A DNA stretch of 64,000 nt, from positions 1 through 64,000 of the forward strand of contig CALUPL010000006.1 of the NCBI GenBank assembly GCA_944322635.1, read 5' to 3'. Of this stretch, positions 51,285-60,409 are shown in pieces. Made by a program: the position numbers and the translations under genes. How positions within the stretch are numbered: the stretch's first letter is position 1; the number at the start of each line of letters is the position of its first letter. Under the pieces are notes generated by a model that worked only from the letters and a program-made list of their open reading frames with translations, searched no databases and was not told the DNA's origin. The stretch is from an uncultured Mailhella sp. (GTDB taxonomy: Bacteria; Desulfobacterota; Desulfovibrionia; Desulfovibrionales; Desulfovibrionaceae).

Positions 51285-52187
51285 ATGCGGATAGTCATTG
51301 CCAGCGGCAAGGGCGGCGCGGGAAAGACCTGCGTGACGGCCTCGCTTGCCGACGTGTGGGGCGCTCCGCTCGTTGCCGTGGACACGGACGCGGAAGCCCC
51401 GAATCTGCATCTTTTTCTTCCGCCGCAGATAACGGAGAAGAAGACCGCCTTTCTGGACGTGCCCAATCTTGCTCCGGAAAAGTGCGTACACTGCGAAAAA
51501 TGCCGCAACATCTGCACGTACAAGGCCATAGCGTCGTTTGCGGGCAGGATAACGCTTTTTCCCGACATGTGCCACGGCTGCGGCGGCTGCTTTGCGGTAT
51601 GCCCCTCGGACGCGCTCATTCATGCCGAGCGCGAACTCGGAGAGCTTTGCCGCGGCACGGTGCTTGAGGGTTCCGTGCGCTTTCTCATGGGACGCACCAG
51701 AATAGGCGAGTCCATGACGCCGCCGCTGCTGCGTCAGGAACTGAAACTGCTGGCCGACATGCTGGACGCCGTGCCCGGCGACGCGCTCATCGATTCCCCT
51801 CCCGGGGTGAGCTGTCCGGCGGTGACGGTGGCGAGAGAAGCGGATCTCATTCTGCTCGTGGTCGATCCCACGCCCTTCGGCTTTCACGACTTCCGCCTGG
51901 CGCATCAGGCATTTCTGCCCATAGGCCGTCCCATGGCCGCCGTCATCAACAGAGCCGGGGCCGACGGCAATGCCGAAGGCGACGAAGCCGTGCGCCGCTA
52001 TTGCAGGGAAAAAAATCTCCCGCTGCTTGCGGAACTTCCCTTCGAACGCGAAGCCGCCGAGCAGTACGCCTCGGGGCGCCTGCTTGCGGAACTTTCTCCC
52101 GCATGGCGCACGCGCTTTGAAAATCTGAGAGACGCGCTCCTTGCCATGGAAGCGCCGCACGCCGCAAAGGAGACGAACCATGCGTGA
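51285..52187 (+). CDS. MinD/Mrp-type ATPase with ferredoxin insert (orp-like)
   Basis: The 300-aa protein has the deviant Walker A GKGGAGKT (residues 8-15) and an inserted two-cluster ferredoxin region with Cys67, 70, 73, 77 and Cys96, 99, 102, 106, followed by IDSPPGVSCP and a VINRAG base-recognition motif. Paired ATPases of this kind are part of Desulfovibrio orange-protein operons, where they are thought to handle or move the metal protein. The next gene overlaps it by 8 bp. Confidence 0.88.
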   Translation: MRIVIASGKGGAGKTCVTASLADVWGAPLVAVDTDAEAPNLHLFLPPQITEKKTAFLDVPNLAPEKCVHCEKCRNICTYKAIASFAGRITLFPDMCHGCGGCFAVCPSDALIHAERELGELCRGTVLEGSVRFLMGRTRIGESMTPPLLRQELKLLADMLDAVPGDALIDSPPGVSCPAVTVAREADLILLVVDPTPFGFHDFRLAHQAFLPIGRPMAAVINRAGADGNAEGDEAVRRYCREKNLPLLAELPFEREAAEQYASGRLLAELSPAWRTRFENLRDALLAMEAPHAAKETNHA

Positions 52188-53052
52188 AATCGTTGTCATC
52201 AGCGGCAAGGGCGGCACGGGAAAAACCACGGTGAGCGCAGCCTTTGCTCATCTGGCCCAAAACAAGGTCATCTGCGACCTCGACGTGGACGCCCCGGACC
52301 TGCACATTCTGCTTGATCCGAACATACGGGAAACGCATGCCTTCGTTTCCGGCCACAAGGCCCGCATTCGTCACGACGCCTGCCTCTCCTGCGGCAGATG
52401 CGCAGCCCTGTGCGCCTTCGACGCCATACGCCTGCATGACGACGGTTACGCCGCCGATCCTCTGCGCTGCGAAGGCTGCGGCGTGTGCGCACACCTTTGT
52501 CCGGCAAAGGCCATAGACCTTGAGGAACAGCACTGCGGCGACTGGCACATAAGCGACACCCGCTTCGGTCCCATGGTGCACGCCCTGCTCTTTCCGGGGC
52601 AGGAAAATTCCGGCAAGCTCGTCAGCCTGCTCAAGGCCGAAGCCCGCAGTCTCGCCCGAGAGCAGGGACTCGACACCGTGCTGTGCGACGGCTCGCCCGG
52701 CGTGGGCTGCCCCGTCATATCGTCGCTTTCCGGCGCAAGTCTCGCCGTGGGCGTGGTGGAACCCACCCCCTCCGGCCGTCACGACTTCCGACGCGTGGCC
52801 GATCTGTGCCGGCACTTCCGCGTGCCGCTTGCCGTCATCATCAACAAGGCCGACCTCAACGAAGACGAGGCCGACGCCATGGCCGAAGACTGCCGCAAAA
52901 ACGGCGATGTCCTTCTCGGCCGACTGCCTTTCGACCCGGTGGTCACGCGCGCCATGGTGGAGCGCAAGGCCCTTACCGAGTTCGACAACCCCGTGGGCAA
53001 CAGACTGAAGGACATGTGGTCGGCCCTTCAGAACCTGAACGTGCGTCGCTGA
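52180..53052 (+). CDS. Second MinD/Mrp-type ATPase with ferredoxin insert (orp-like)
   Basis: The 290-aa paralogue of the preceding protein has GKGGTGKT (9-16), ferredoxin Cys68, 71, 74, 78 and Cys97, 100, 103, 107, SPGVGCPV and VIINKADLNEDE. The two probably form a heterodimer. Overlap with the upstream gene implies coupled translation at similar levels. Confidence 0.88.
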   Translation: MREIVVISGKGGTGKTTVSAAFAHLAQNKVICDLDVDAPDLHILLDPNIRETHAFVSGHKARIRHDACLSCGRCAALCAFDAIRLHDDGYAADPLRCEGCGVCAHLCPAKAIDLEEQHCGDWHISDTRFGPMVHALLFPGQENSGKLVSLLKAEARSLAREQGLDTVLCDGSPGVGCPVISSLSGASLAVGVVEPTPSGRHDFRRVADLCRHFRVPLAVIINKADLNEDEADAMAEDCRKNGDVLLGRLPFDPVVTRAMVERKALTEFDNPVGNRLKDMWSALQNLNVRR

Positions 53053-53088
53053 CACGACGCCTCTACGACCGTTTTTCAGGAGATTCAC

Positions 53089-53469
53089 ATGAGCACCATC
53101 ATTGCCGTTCCTTCCGCCATGCCCGGCGGCCTCGATGCCCAGATGGGCATGCATTTCGGTCACTGCGACATCTACACTCTGGTGGAAGTCGAAGACAACA
53201 AGATCAAGAACGTCAGCACGCTGGAAAACGTGCCGCATCAGCAGGGCGGCTGCCTGGCTCCCGTGCAGCACCTCGCCTCCCACAACGTCAACGTGCTGCT
53301 TGCCGGCGGCATGGGAATGCGTCCGCTCATGGGCTTCCAGCAGGTGGGCGTAAAGGTGTACTTCGCCGGCAACCAGCTTACCGTGGGCAGCGCCGTCAAC
53401 GCCTTCCTCGCCGGTCAGCTCCAGCCCTTCAGCATGGAATTCACCTGCGGCGGCGGCCACGCTCATTGA
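53089..53469 (+). CDS. NifX-family protein, orange-protein (ORP)-like
   Basis: The 126-aa protein (MSTIIAVPSAMPGGLDAQMG...) is a dinitrogenase iron-molybdenum cofactor family domain ending in a glycine/histidine tail (FTCGGGHAH). In Desulfovibrio, a small protein of this family next to two ferredoxin-ATPases is the orange protein, which carries a molybdenum-copper sulfide cluster. Whether this one binds that cluster is inferred from context. GGAG precedes the start. Confidence 0.78.
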   Translation: MSTIIAVPSAMPGGLDAQMGMHFGHCDIYTLVEVEDNKIKNVSTLENVPHQQGGCLAPVQHLASHNVNVLLAGGMGMRPLMGFQQVGVKVYFAGNQLTVGSAVNAFLAGQLQPFSMEFTCGGGHAH

Positions 53470-53843
53470 TGCGGTGCCCCATGGACATACTCGTCGTTTC
53501 CCCCCGCGCCGACCTGTGGCAGAACCTGCGGCCGCAGTTCGAAAGACGCGGCGCATCCATGCACGCCGCAGCCACCCTCGATGAGGCTCTGAACGGCATG
53601 AAGAACCAGCTCCCCGTTCTCGTCGTGCTCGACCTCGACCTGAACAGAGACGAACTGCGCCACGCCGTGTTCCGGATACTCTCCGTCAACGCCATGATCC
53701 ATACCGCCGCCGTATCCACCATGAGCCCCGAAACCTTCCACGACGCCATGGAAGGCCTCGGAATGCTCACCAGCCTTCCCACGTCCCCCACCCCCTCCGA
53801 CATAGACGCCCTCATGGACGCCCTCGCCAAAGTGACGGGATAG
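53469..53843 (+). CDS. Receiver-like protein closing the orp-like operon
   Basis: The 124-aa protein (about 120 if started at the ATG at 53481) has a response-regulator-like alternation of beta strands and helices: MDILVVSPRADLW, LVVLDLDLN with candidate acceptor Asp, then AAVSTMSPE. The conserved Lys is not evident, so it may be a pseudo-receiver. The stop of the upstream gene overlaps the ATG as TGATG. It is the last gene before a long perfect hairpin. Confidence 0.6.
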   Translation: MRCPMDILVVSPRADLWQNLRPQFERRGASMHAAATLDEALNGMKNQLPVLVVLDLDLNRDELRHAVFRILSVNAMIHTAAVSTMSPETFHDAMEGLGMLTSLPTSPTPSDIDALMDALAKVTG

Positions 53844-53865
53844 AGGAAGGAAAGAGGGATTGTTT

Positions 53866-53913
53866 GCGGGGGGAGAGGGAAAACTTTTTCAAAAGTTTTC
53901 CCTCTCCCCCCGC
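53866..53913. terminator. Perfect 23-bp inverted repeat after the orp-like operon
   Basis: Two 23-nt arms beginning GCGGGGGGAGAGGGAAAAC match perfectly around a 2-nt loop. It lies 23 bp after the last stop codon of the operon and directly abuts the mosaic repeat. A terminator role is likely, although the T tract lies inside the arm and not after it. Confidence 0.6.
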
Positions 53914-54670
53914 GCCCCCCTCTCCCTTTCAAAACTTTTCATTTTTACGCCGCCCAACCGGCGCAATTTTCCGTCTGCTCAAAACACGCTTTACAGCAGG
54001 CAGAGCGTGCGCGCCTTCCGTCGGCCGGGCCACTCGAAAGCAGCCCGGGGCCCCAACGCGTTGAAATGCCGTCTCTGCAAACGAAAATTCCCCGCCGCGG
54101 AACGAGCTGAAACAACGCATTTTCCCGGGGAGAAAAGCCCGAAAACCAACACTCGCTTTTCCCTCAACAACGGCCGGCACCACATTCTTTCAAAAATCTG
54201 GAAATCTTTTCCAATCTCACCGATGTTGCCGCGAAGCGGGAACATTGGTCGGCCAGCCGCAGGCGGGTGCAGCCGCGCACGCCTGCACTGCGTTTGCAGC
54301 CCGAAAAAAGCCTGCCGAGGCTTTCGGACTTTGCGCCGCTTCGTCTTCCCCGCCTTTTCGAAGATGCTCTCTCTGCCTGCCGCGAAAGCCCGCCGCAGGC
54401 GAATCAGGGGGGCGCGGGGGGGAATTATTTCCCCCGCACTGTCTTTGCTTTTCCCCTGCCGGAGTATCGCGAGTTCCCGTTTGCGCAAGATACGCTGTAC
54501 GGCAGGCAGGGCTTGCACGACGGCGGCGGCGTTTAACGCCGGAAATGAATTCCGGCTACGCGCCTTCCGTCGGCCGGGCTCCTGATGTCGCCCGGGGCCC
54601 CAGAGCGTTGATAACAAGCTGAAAAAATATGGGCGCGGGGGAGAATTATTTCCCCCGCACTGTCTTTGCT
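53914..54670. repeat. Mosaic intergenic repeat, inverted copy
   Basis: Includes the CGTCGGCCGGGCCACTCGAA module near 54021, the CAGGCGGGTGCAGCCGCGCA module near 54260, GGGGGGGAATTATTTCCCCCG near 54416, hairpin GCCGGAAATGAATTCCGGC near 54539, and CCTGATGTCGCCCGGGGCC near 54582, in the same orientation as the copy at 32.9 kb. No gene is seen in it. Confidence 0.8.
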
Positions 54671-54713
54671 GCCGCCGGATTGCCTCAAGTTTCCGTCTGT
54701 TTTGCGTTTTAAG

Positions 54714-54742
54714 TTGACATTGGTTTTCATTTTCATTATTTT
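54714..54742 (+). promoter_or_regulatory. Promoter upstream of feoAB
   Basis: TTGACA (54714-54719), a 17-nt spacer and TATTTT (54737-54742). The spacer itself is a run of TTTTCATTTTCAT, which could contain a Fur site overlapping the promoter. Confidence 0.6.
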
Positions 54743-54849
54743 CCGTCTGTCCGTCATGTGAACGAAGTATCAGGCGCATTCCGGTTGATAGTCGCTCCGA
54801 AGCGGCCTCTCGTTTTACGCCTTGTTCAACGTTGTTTTTTTTCGGCAAT

Positions 54850-54874
54850 AATTGAAAAAGAATTTCATTTTTAT
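54850..54874. promoter_or_regulatory. Fur-like site in the feoA leader
   Basis: The sequence starting AATTGAAAAAGAATTTCATT matches the porin 1 upstream site at 24 of 25 positions and ends 13 bp before the feoA ATG, adjacent to the ribosome site. Its presence at an iron-uptake operon supports a Fur-type role. Confidence 0.55.
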
Positions 54875-54887
54875 CAGGAGGAACCCC

Positions 54888-55121
54888 ATGTCACAGCTGA
54901 ATCTTCGACAGCTTGTTCCGGGTCAGAAGGCAAGAATCGTCAAAATCACCGCCTGCGGGGAGCTGGGCCGCCGCATCCGCGACATGGGGCTTGTTCCCGG
55001 AATGTCGGTACAGGTCATGGGCAGGGCGCCCTTGCGTGATCCCGTGGCGCTGCGCATTGAGGGTTCCACCATTGCGCTGCGCAACAGCGAAGCCGACTTT
55101 ATTGCCGTGGAGGTCAAATGA
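54888..55121 (+). CDS. feoA: Ferrous iron transport protein A
   Basis: The 77-aa SH3-like protein has LVPGQKARIVKITACGELGR, RDMGLVPGMSVQV and IALRNSEADFIAVEV, the FeoA pattern. It is a cytoplasmic partner needed for FeoB ferrous-iron uptake. The start is preceded by AGGAGGAA. It overlaps feoB by 4 bp. Confidence 0.92.
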   Translation: MSQLNLRQLVPGQKARIVKITACGELGRRIRDMGLVPGMSVQVMGRAPLRDPVALRIEGSTIALRNSEADFIAVEVK

Positions 55122-57448
55122 GCTGTCCCATGTGTGAAAAACGCGGCGTTGCCGGGGAAGGCGCGCTTACGGAAGAGGAAAGAAAAAACGGCGTGCGCAT
55201 TGCGCTTGCGGGCAATCCCAACTGCGGCAAGACCACGGCCTTCAACGCCTGGACGGGCGCGCATCAGCACGTGGGCAATTATCCCGGCGTGACGGTGGAA
55301 AAAAAGGAAGGCTGGACGAGGTGCGGCGACAGCAAGGTGCTTCTTGTGGACCTGCCCGGCACCTATTCTCTTACGCCCTACTCCATGGAAGAGCGCGTGG
55401 TGCGCGACGTGCTTGCGCCGAAGAATCCTTCCGAAAAGCCCCGCGCGGTAATCGACGTCATCGACTCCGCCACGCTGGAGCGCGGTCTTTTTCTGGCCGT
55501 GCAGATTCGGGAACTCGGTCAGCCCGTGGTTCTGGCCTGCAACATGATGGATGAAGCCCGAAAGGCAGGCATGAGCATAAATCTCGACAGGCTTTCCGAG
55601 CGTTTCGGAGTGCGCGCCGTGCCCACGGTGGCGCGCTCCGGCGAAGGGCTGGACAAGGCCCTTGCGCTGGCTCTGGAAGAAGCGGAAAAGCCCTGCGCTC
55701 CGCTTGCCATAAGCTACGGGCCGGACATTGATCCCGCGCTCATGCGCATGGTGAAGGTGATTGAAGGCAAAGGCCTTCTCACCGACCGCTATCCCGCCCG
55801 CTGGACCGCGCTCAAGCTCATCGAGGGCGACGAAGTCATACGCTCTCAGGCGGAGGCCGCAGACGCCGCAGCCGCGGCCGAGCTTGAATCCGTGCGCAGG
55901 GAGCTGGCCGGTCACCTTGCCGCCACGCTGGAAACCACGCCCGACGCCGTCATTTCCGATTACCGCTACGGCTTCATCAACAGCGTGCTCAAGGACGGCG
56001 TCATACGCAAGAACGACGCCAAGGACCGCCTGGCCTTCAGCGACAAGCTCGACAAGGTGCTCACCAACACCATTCTCGGTCCCGTGATCATGCTCGGCGT
56101 GGTGTATTTCATGTTCTGGACCACGTTCATTGTGGGCGCGTATCCGCAGGGCTGGGTGGAGGACTTTTTCGGCCTGCTCGGCGAAATGATGACCGGAATT
56201 CTGCCCGAAGGACTCATTCAGTCGCTGGTGGTGGACGGCATCATAGGCGGCGTGGGCGGCGTGCTCAGCTTCGTGCCGCTCATTCTCATCATGTTTCTCA
56301 TCGTGTCGTTTCTTGAAGACAGCGGCTACATGGCGCGCATGGCCTACATGCTCGACCGCGTCATGCGCGCCTTCGGTCTGCACGGATCTTCGGTCATGCC
56401 CTTCATCATTGCGGGCGGCATTGCGGGCGGCTGCGCCATTCCCGGCGTGATGGCCACGCGCACCATGCGCAGCGAAAAGGAACGCATGGCCACCATGATG
56501 ACCCTGCCGCTCATGACCTGCGGCGCGAAGATTCCCGTGTTTCTCATGCTTACGGCGGCCTTTTTTGCCGACAATCAGGCGGGCATCATGTTTGCCGTCA
56601 CCCTGTGCGGCTGGGCCGTGGCCCTGCTTGTATCCCTGTTTTTGAGAAAAACCGTGTTCCGGGGCGAATCCACGCCCTTCGTCATGGAACTGCCGCCCTA
56701 CCGCCTGCCCACGCTGCGCAGCATTCTCACCCACACCTGGGAACGCGGCTGGATGTACATTAAAAAGGCGGGCACCGTCATTCTGGCCATATCGGTCATA
56801 CTCTGGGCCGCGCTTACCTTTCCTTCCCTTTCCGAGGAGCAGTCCGCCCCCTTTGAGGCCAGAATTTCCGCCCTCGAAGAAAAAGCGGCTCCCCTCAGCG
56901 AACAGATAGACGCCCTGAAGGCACAGCTGGAAGGCGCTCCCGAGGCTCCCGCAGCCATGCGCGCCATGCTTGCCGATCTGACCGCGCAGAAGGAAGCTCT
57001 GGAAAGCGAAAAAGCCGACGTCGAAAACGCCCTTGCCTCGGAAACCGTGCGCAACACGTGGGGCGGCCGCATCGGACAGCTTGTGGAACCCCTGTTCCGT
57101 CCCCTCGGCTTCGACTGGCGTACCGACGTGGCCCTCATTTCCGGCGTGGCCGCCAAGGAAGCCATACTTTCCACCATGGGCACGGCCTACTCCATAGGCG
57201 AAACCGACCCCGACGAACCGGATTCCCTTTCCGCCAGACTGGCCGCCGATCCCGGCTGGTCCAAAACCGTAGCCCTCTCGCTCATGCTCTTCGTGCTCAT
57301 CTACTCGCCCTGCTTCGTCACCCTCGTGGTGCTCAAGAACGAGGCGGGCGGCTGGAGATGGCTCTTCTTCAGCATGGCCTTCAACACCGCCGTGGCCTAC
57401 TTCGTGGCCTGGCTCGGCTCCCTTGCGGGCGGCCTTCTGTGGGGCTGA
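55118..57448 (+). CDS. feoB: Ferrous iron transporter FeoB
   Basis: The 776-aa protein has an N-terminal GTPase with GNPNCGKTT (32-40), DLPG (78-81) and NMMD, then a helical spacer and a membrane domain with two Gate motifs (including FIIAGGIAGGCAIPGVMA and TCGAKIPVFLML). A charged Glu/Ala/Leu-rich coiled-coil stretch of about 65 residues near 575-640 separates membrane segments, longer than usual. It imports Fe2+. A CxxC (MSCPMC) opens the protein. A palindromic terminator follows at 57498. Confidence 0.95.
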   Translation: MSCPMCEKRGVAGEGALTEEERKNGVRIALAGNPNCGKTTAFNAWTGAHQHVGNYPGVTVEKKEGWTRCGDSKVLLVDLPGTYSLTPYSMEERVVRDVLAPKNPSEKPRAVIDVIDSATLERGLFLAVQIRELGQPVVLACNMMDEARKAGMSINLDRLSERFGVRAVPTVARSGEGLDKALALALEEAEKPCAPLAISYGPDIDPALMRMVKVIEGKGLLTDRYPARWTALKLIEGDEVIRSQAEAADAAAAAELESVRRELAGHLAATLETTPDAVISDYRYGFINSVLKDGVIRKNDAKDRLAFSDKLDKVLTNTILGPVIMLGVVYFMFWTTFIVGAYPQGWVEDFFGLLGEMMTGILPEGLIQSLVVDGIIGGVGGVLSFVPLILIMFLIVSFLEDSGYMARMAYMLDRVMRAFGLHGSSVMPFIIAGGIAGGCAIPGVMATRTMRSEKERMATMMTLPLMTCGAKIPVFLMLTAAFFADNQAGIMFAVTLCGWAVALLVSLFLRKTVFRGESTPFVMELPPYRLPTLRSILTHTWERGWMYIKKAGTVILAISVILWAALTFPSLSEEQSAPFEARISALEEKAAPLSEQIDALKAQLEGAPEAPAAMRAMLADLTAQKEALESEKADVENALASETVRNTWGGRIGQLVEPLFRPLGFDWRTDVALISGVAAKEAILSTMGTAYSIGETDPDEPDSLSARLAADPGWSKTVALSLMLFVLIYSPCFVTLVVLKNEAGGWRWLFFSMAFNTAVAYFVAWLGSLAGGLLWG

Positions 57449-57497
57449 CGAATTCCCTGCCCTGAACGCCTGCAATTTCCATACGTTCCCGATGAAA

Positions 57498-57517
57498 AGC
57501 CCCGGATATCCGGGGCT
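57498..57517. terminator. Palindromic terminator after feoB
   Basis: AGCCCCGGATATCCGGGGCT is a perfect 20-bp palindrome flanked by AAAA and TTTC, able to act in both directions. Confidence 0.75.
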
Positions 57518-57960
57518 TTCTTCGTTCTTCACCCCCGGCTTTTCCCCGGAGTCTGCGCCTCGCGCCTGCTCCCGTACGTCTTTTCTCCCCGGCGCGTCCG
57601 CTCCTCCTTTTTCCGGCCTTCCCCTTCCGCCCCGGGCCTTTGTCTTTTCAACGCCGTCCTCTGCAATTGCTGCGCAACATCCGCGTTTCTTTCTCCAGCG
57701 CGTCTTTCTTTCCTTCCGATTTTTCCGGTGCAGAACATTGTTTCCCCCTGGTTTTCCCCGAACCGCAGCTCCCCGGCTCCGGCACCCCTCATGCGCATTC
57801 CCGCGCGGACTTCTTGAAGAACCTCCTTGAAACGCAGGGCTTTTTCCATTCTGCAAAGGCTGTTGAACATCCGGCTTTCCCTTTCGTGAAAATTTCGTTA
57901 GATTTTTCTGCACCTAATATTTTTCTGAAAAAATGCCCTCCATCCACCTCCGAGGTGATC
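57518..57960. other. Leader region upstream of the MFS gene
   Basis: About 440 bp, pyrimidine-rich, with an AT-rich 80 bp before the gene (CCTAATATTTTTCTGAAAAA) that probably holds its promoter. No gene recognised. Confidence 0.35.
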
Positions 57961-59208
57961 ATGAACCGCATCTATAAGCTGTTCCCCGCTCTCGCGCACA
58001 AAGCTTTTTTCTACTTCATCATAGGACAGACCATATCCATGCTCGGCCTGTGGATGCAGCGGCTTGCCATGAGCTGGCTCGTATTCCGCCTCACCGGCTC
58101 CGCCTTTCTCCTCGGCATCGTGGAATTCGTAAGCCTCGCGCCCATTCTCGTGCTCGGACTCATGGCGGGCGCATGGCTGGAACGGCACGACCTGCGAAGG
58201 GCCCTCATCACCACACAGGTGCTCTGCATGTTCGAAGCCGTGCTGCTTACCGTTTCCACCTTCACGGGCATTGCCGGCTATCCGCTGCTCGTGACCCTCA
58301 GCCTCGGCCTCGGCATCATCAGCGCCTTCGACATGACGGCACGACAATCCTCGGTGTCGCTCATGGTTTCCGATCAGGCCGCCGTCAAGAGCGCCGTGGC
58401 CCTCAACTCCATGGCCTTCAACATAAGCAAGCTCGTGGGGCCCTCCATTGCGGGATTCGTCATCTATCTCTGGGGCGAGGGCGTCTGCTTTCTCATATCC
58501 TCCATTACGTACGTGCCCATCATATGCATGCTCCTTTTCCGGGTGCGCCTGCGCGAACGCGTGGCTTCGCATGAAAAGAAAAGCATGTTCGGCGACATTG
58601 CGGAAGGCATTCGTCACGTGCAGAGCGAATTCTTTTTAAATCACATCTTCCGCCTGCTCGCCGTGTTCTGCACCTTCAGCATGTGCTACAGCGTGCTCTT
58701 TCCCATGTTCTCCACCGAAATTCTCAAGGGCGGTTCCCAGACCCTCGGCTGGCTCTTCGGCGCCGTGGGCGCGGGCGCCTTCGTGGGCGGCATAGTGGTT
58801 TCCGTGCACGTTCGGCTCAGGCATGTGCCCACCTTCGTCGTGCGCACCACGGGCGTCACCACTCTCGCCCTCATCGTGTTCAGCTTCTCCTCCAGTCTCT
58901 ACATCTCCCTCGCCGCCGCCTTCTTCATAGGCTACGGCATCACCGCCACAAACATCAGCGTGAACACGCTCTGTCAGACCACCTCGTCCGACGACTGCCG
59001 CAGTCGCGTGCTCAGCCTGTACATCATGATCACCTCGGGCCTCGGTCCCGTGGGCGGTCTGGCCTTCGGCGCTCTGGCCGACTTCATGGGCGCTCCGCAC
59101 ACCATGCTTTTCTGCGCCGTTATCATAGGACTTGCCATCCTGCTGTTTTTGCGACATTTTCGCGCCATACGCCACAGCCTCTCACAAACGCTCACGCATC
59201 TTTCCTGA
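57961..59208 (+). CDS. MFS transporter, EntS/MFS_3-like
   Basis: The 415-aa protein has about twelve membrane segments, starting MNRIYKLFPALAHKAFFYFI. Motifs GQTISMLGLWMQRLAMSWLV and SLGLGIISAFDMTARQSSV are typical of MFS_3 (enterobactin-exporter-like) proteins. The substrate is unknown; proximity to feoAB does not prove an iron link. GAGGTG precedes the ATG. The AEC permease follows after 71 bp. Confidence 0.85.
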   Translation: MNRIYKLFPALAHKAFFYFIIGQTISMLGLWMQRLAMSWLVFRLTGSAFLLGIVEFVSLAPILVLGLMAGAWLERHDLRRALITTQVLCMFEAVLLTVSTFTGIAGYPLLVTLSLGLGIISAFDMTARQSSVSLMVSDQAAVKSAVALNSMAFNISKLVGPSIAGFVIYLWGEGVCFLISSITYVPIICMLLFRVRLRERVASHEKKSMFGDIAEGIRHVQSEFFLNHIFRLLAVFCTFSMCYSVLFPMFSTEILKGGSQTLGWLFGAVGAGAFVGGIVVSVHVRLRHVPTFVVRTTGVTTLALIVFSFSSSLYISLAAAFFIGYGITATNISVNTLCQTTSSDDCRSRVLSLYIMITSGLGPVGGLAFGALADFMGAPHTMLFCAVIIGLAILLFLRHFRAIRHSLSQTLTHLS

Positions 59209-59279
59209 TCTTTTTCCCCGGCAGGGCCGCTCCCTCAATCGCTCTTTCCGGGCCCGACAACCAAGGACTGCTTCTTCTC

Positions 59280-60248
59280 ATGAACGGTATTTTCTCCGCA
59301 CTCGTCACCGTGTTCGGCATCATGTTTCTCGGACTTCTGGTGGAACGCCGCCGCATTCTCGCTCCTACCATGGCCCTGTGCCTCAATCAGTTCGTCTATT
59401 GGATAAGCCTGCCCGCCATGCTCTTCGGCCAGATGTGCTCCATCCCCATGGACGGCGAAGCCACTACCTTCATCTGGGCCACGCTGGCCGGTTCCCTAGT
59501 GTGCTACCTCATTGCCTACCTCTTCTTTTCCAGAGGATGGCGCTCCCACACCCTTGAGGCCACCGTGCGCACCCTTGCCGCCGTGTTCCCCAACGCGGCC
59601 TTCTTCGGTCTTCCCTTCATTTTCATGGTTTTCCCGGACAACCCGGAAGCCGCCACTGCAGGCATGCTCGGCGCGCTGCTCTATTCCGGCGTGTTCCTCA
59701 TTGCCGACGCCACGCTCGACATTCTCTCCTCCCCCGGATCCGGAGAACGACGCAACATTGGCCGCAAGCTCATAGGCGAGCTCATTCACAACCCCATGAT
59801 CGTTGCCGCCGTTCTGGGGGCCTGCGCCGGATTTTCCGGTCTGCCCCTGCCCAGGGCCCTCCTCAACATCGTGCACATGCTCGGTTCCACCGCCGCGCCC
59901 TGCGCCCTCTTCGGCATGGGCATGGTGCTCTCGGCCCAGCTTTCCGGCACCTCCGGACTCGGCGGCGGATTCAGCCGCAAAAACCTCACCATAGTGTGTT
60001 TGGCCAAGCTCTTCATTCAGCCGCTCTTCACCTTCATCGTGCTCCTTCTTGCCGGCTGCACGGGAACCCCCCTTGCCGTGGGCACCGTGGTCGCCGCCAT
60101 GCCTACGGGCACCATGGTCTATATTCTCGGTGAACGCTATCAGGCCTGCCCCACCGAAGCTTCCATGACCGTCATTGCCACCACCATCCTGTCGCTGGTG
60201 TCTCTGCCCGTGATCATGCTTGCCCTTCAGTTCGCAGGACTCGTGTAG
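59280..60248 (+). CDS. AEC-family permease (auxin efflux carrier-like)
   Basis: The 322-aa protein has about ten membrane segments in two halves, with a pattern GIMFLGLLVERRRI at the start, an N-P pair (FPNAAFFGLP) in the first half and AMPTGTMVYILGERY in the second, as in AEC transporters of organic acids. Substrate unknown. AAGGAC lies about 13 nt before the ATG. Confidence 0.85.
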   Translation: MNGIFSALVTVFGIMFLGLLVERRRILAPTMALCLNQFVYWISLPAMLFGQMCSIPMDGEATTFIWATLAGSLVCYLIAYLFFSRGWRSHTLEATVRTLAAVFPNAAFFGLPFIFMVFPDNPEAATAGMLGALLYSGVFLIADATLDILSSPGSGERRNIGRKLIGELIHNPMIVAAVLGACAGFSGLPLPRALLNIVHMLGSTAAPCALFGMGMVLSAQLSGTSGLGGGFSRKNLTIVCLAKLFIQPLFTFIVLLLAGCTGTPLAVGTVVAAMPTGTMVYILGERYQACPTEASMTVIATTILSLVSLPVIMLALQFAGLV

Positions 60249-60409
60249 GCAGTCCGCCGCTTTCCCGGACGTCCGGAGTCCCACGACGGCCTTCGGACGT
60301 CGCCCTTGCTTAACGAAACCGGGAGCGTTATCATCGGCCCCGCCCGATTTTTTGCGTCACGCTCAGCCGGGCGACAAGCCCGCCGCATTCCAGCAAGAAG
60401 GAGGTCTTC

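Noticed and set aside
54923..57913. A 996-codon open frame antisense to feoAB
   Set aside because: His/Gly-rich shadow of feoA and feoB, no ribosome site and no homology that I recognise.
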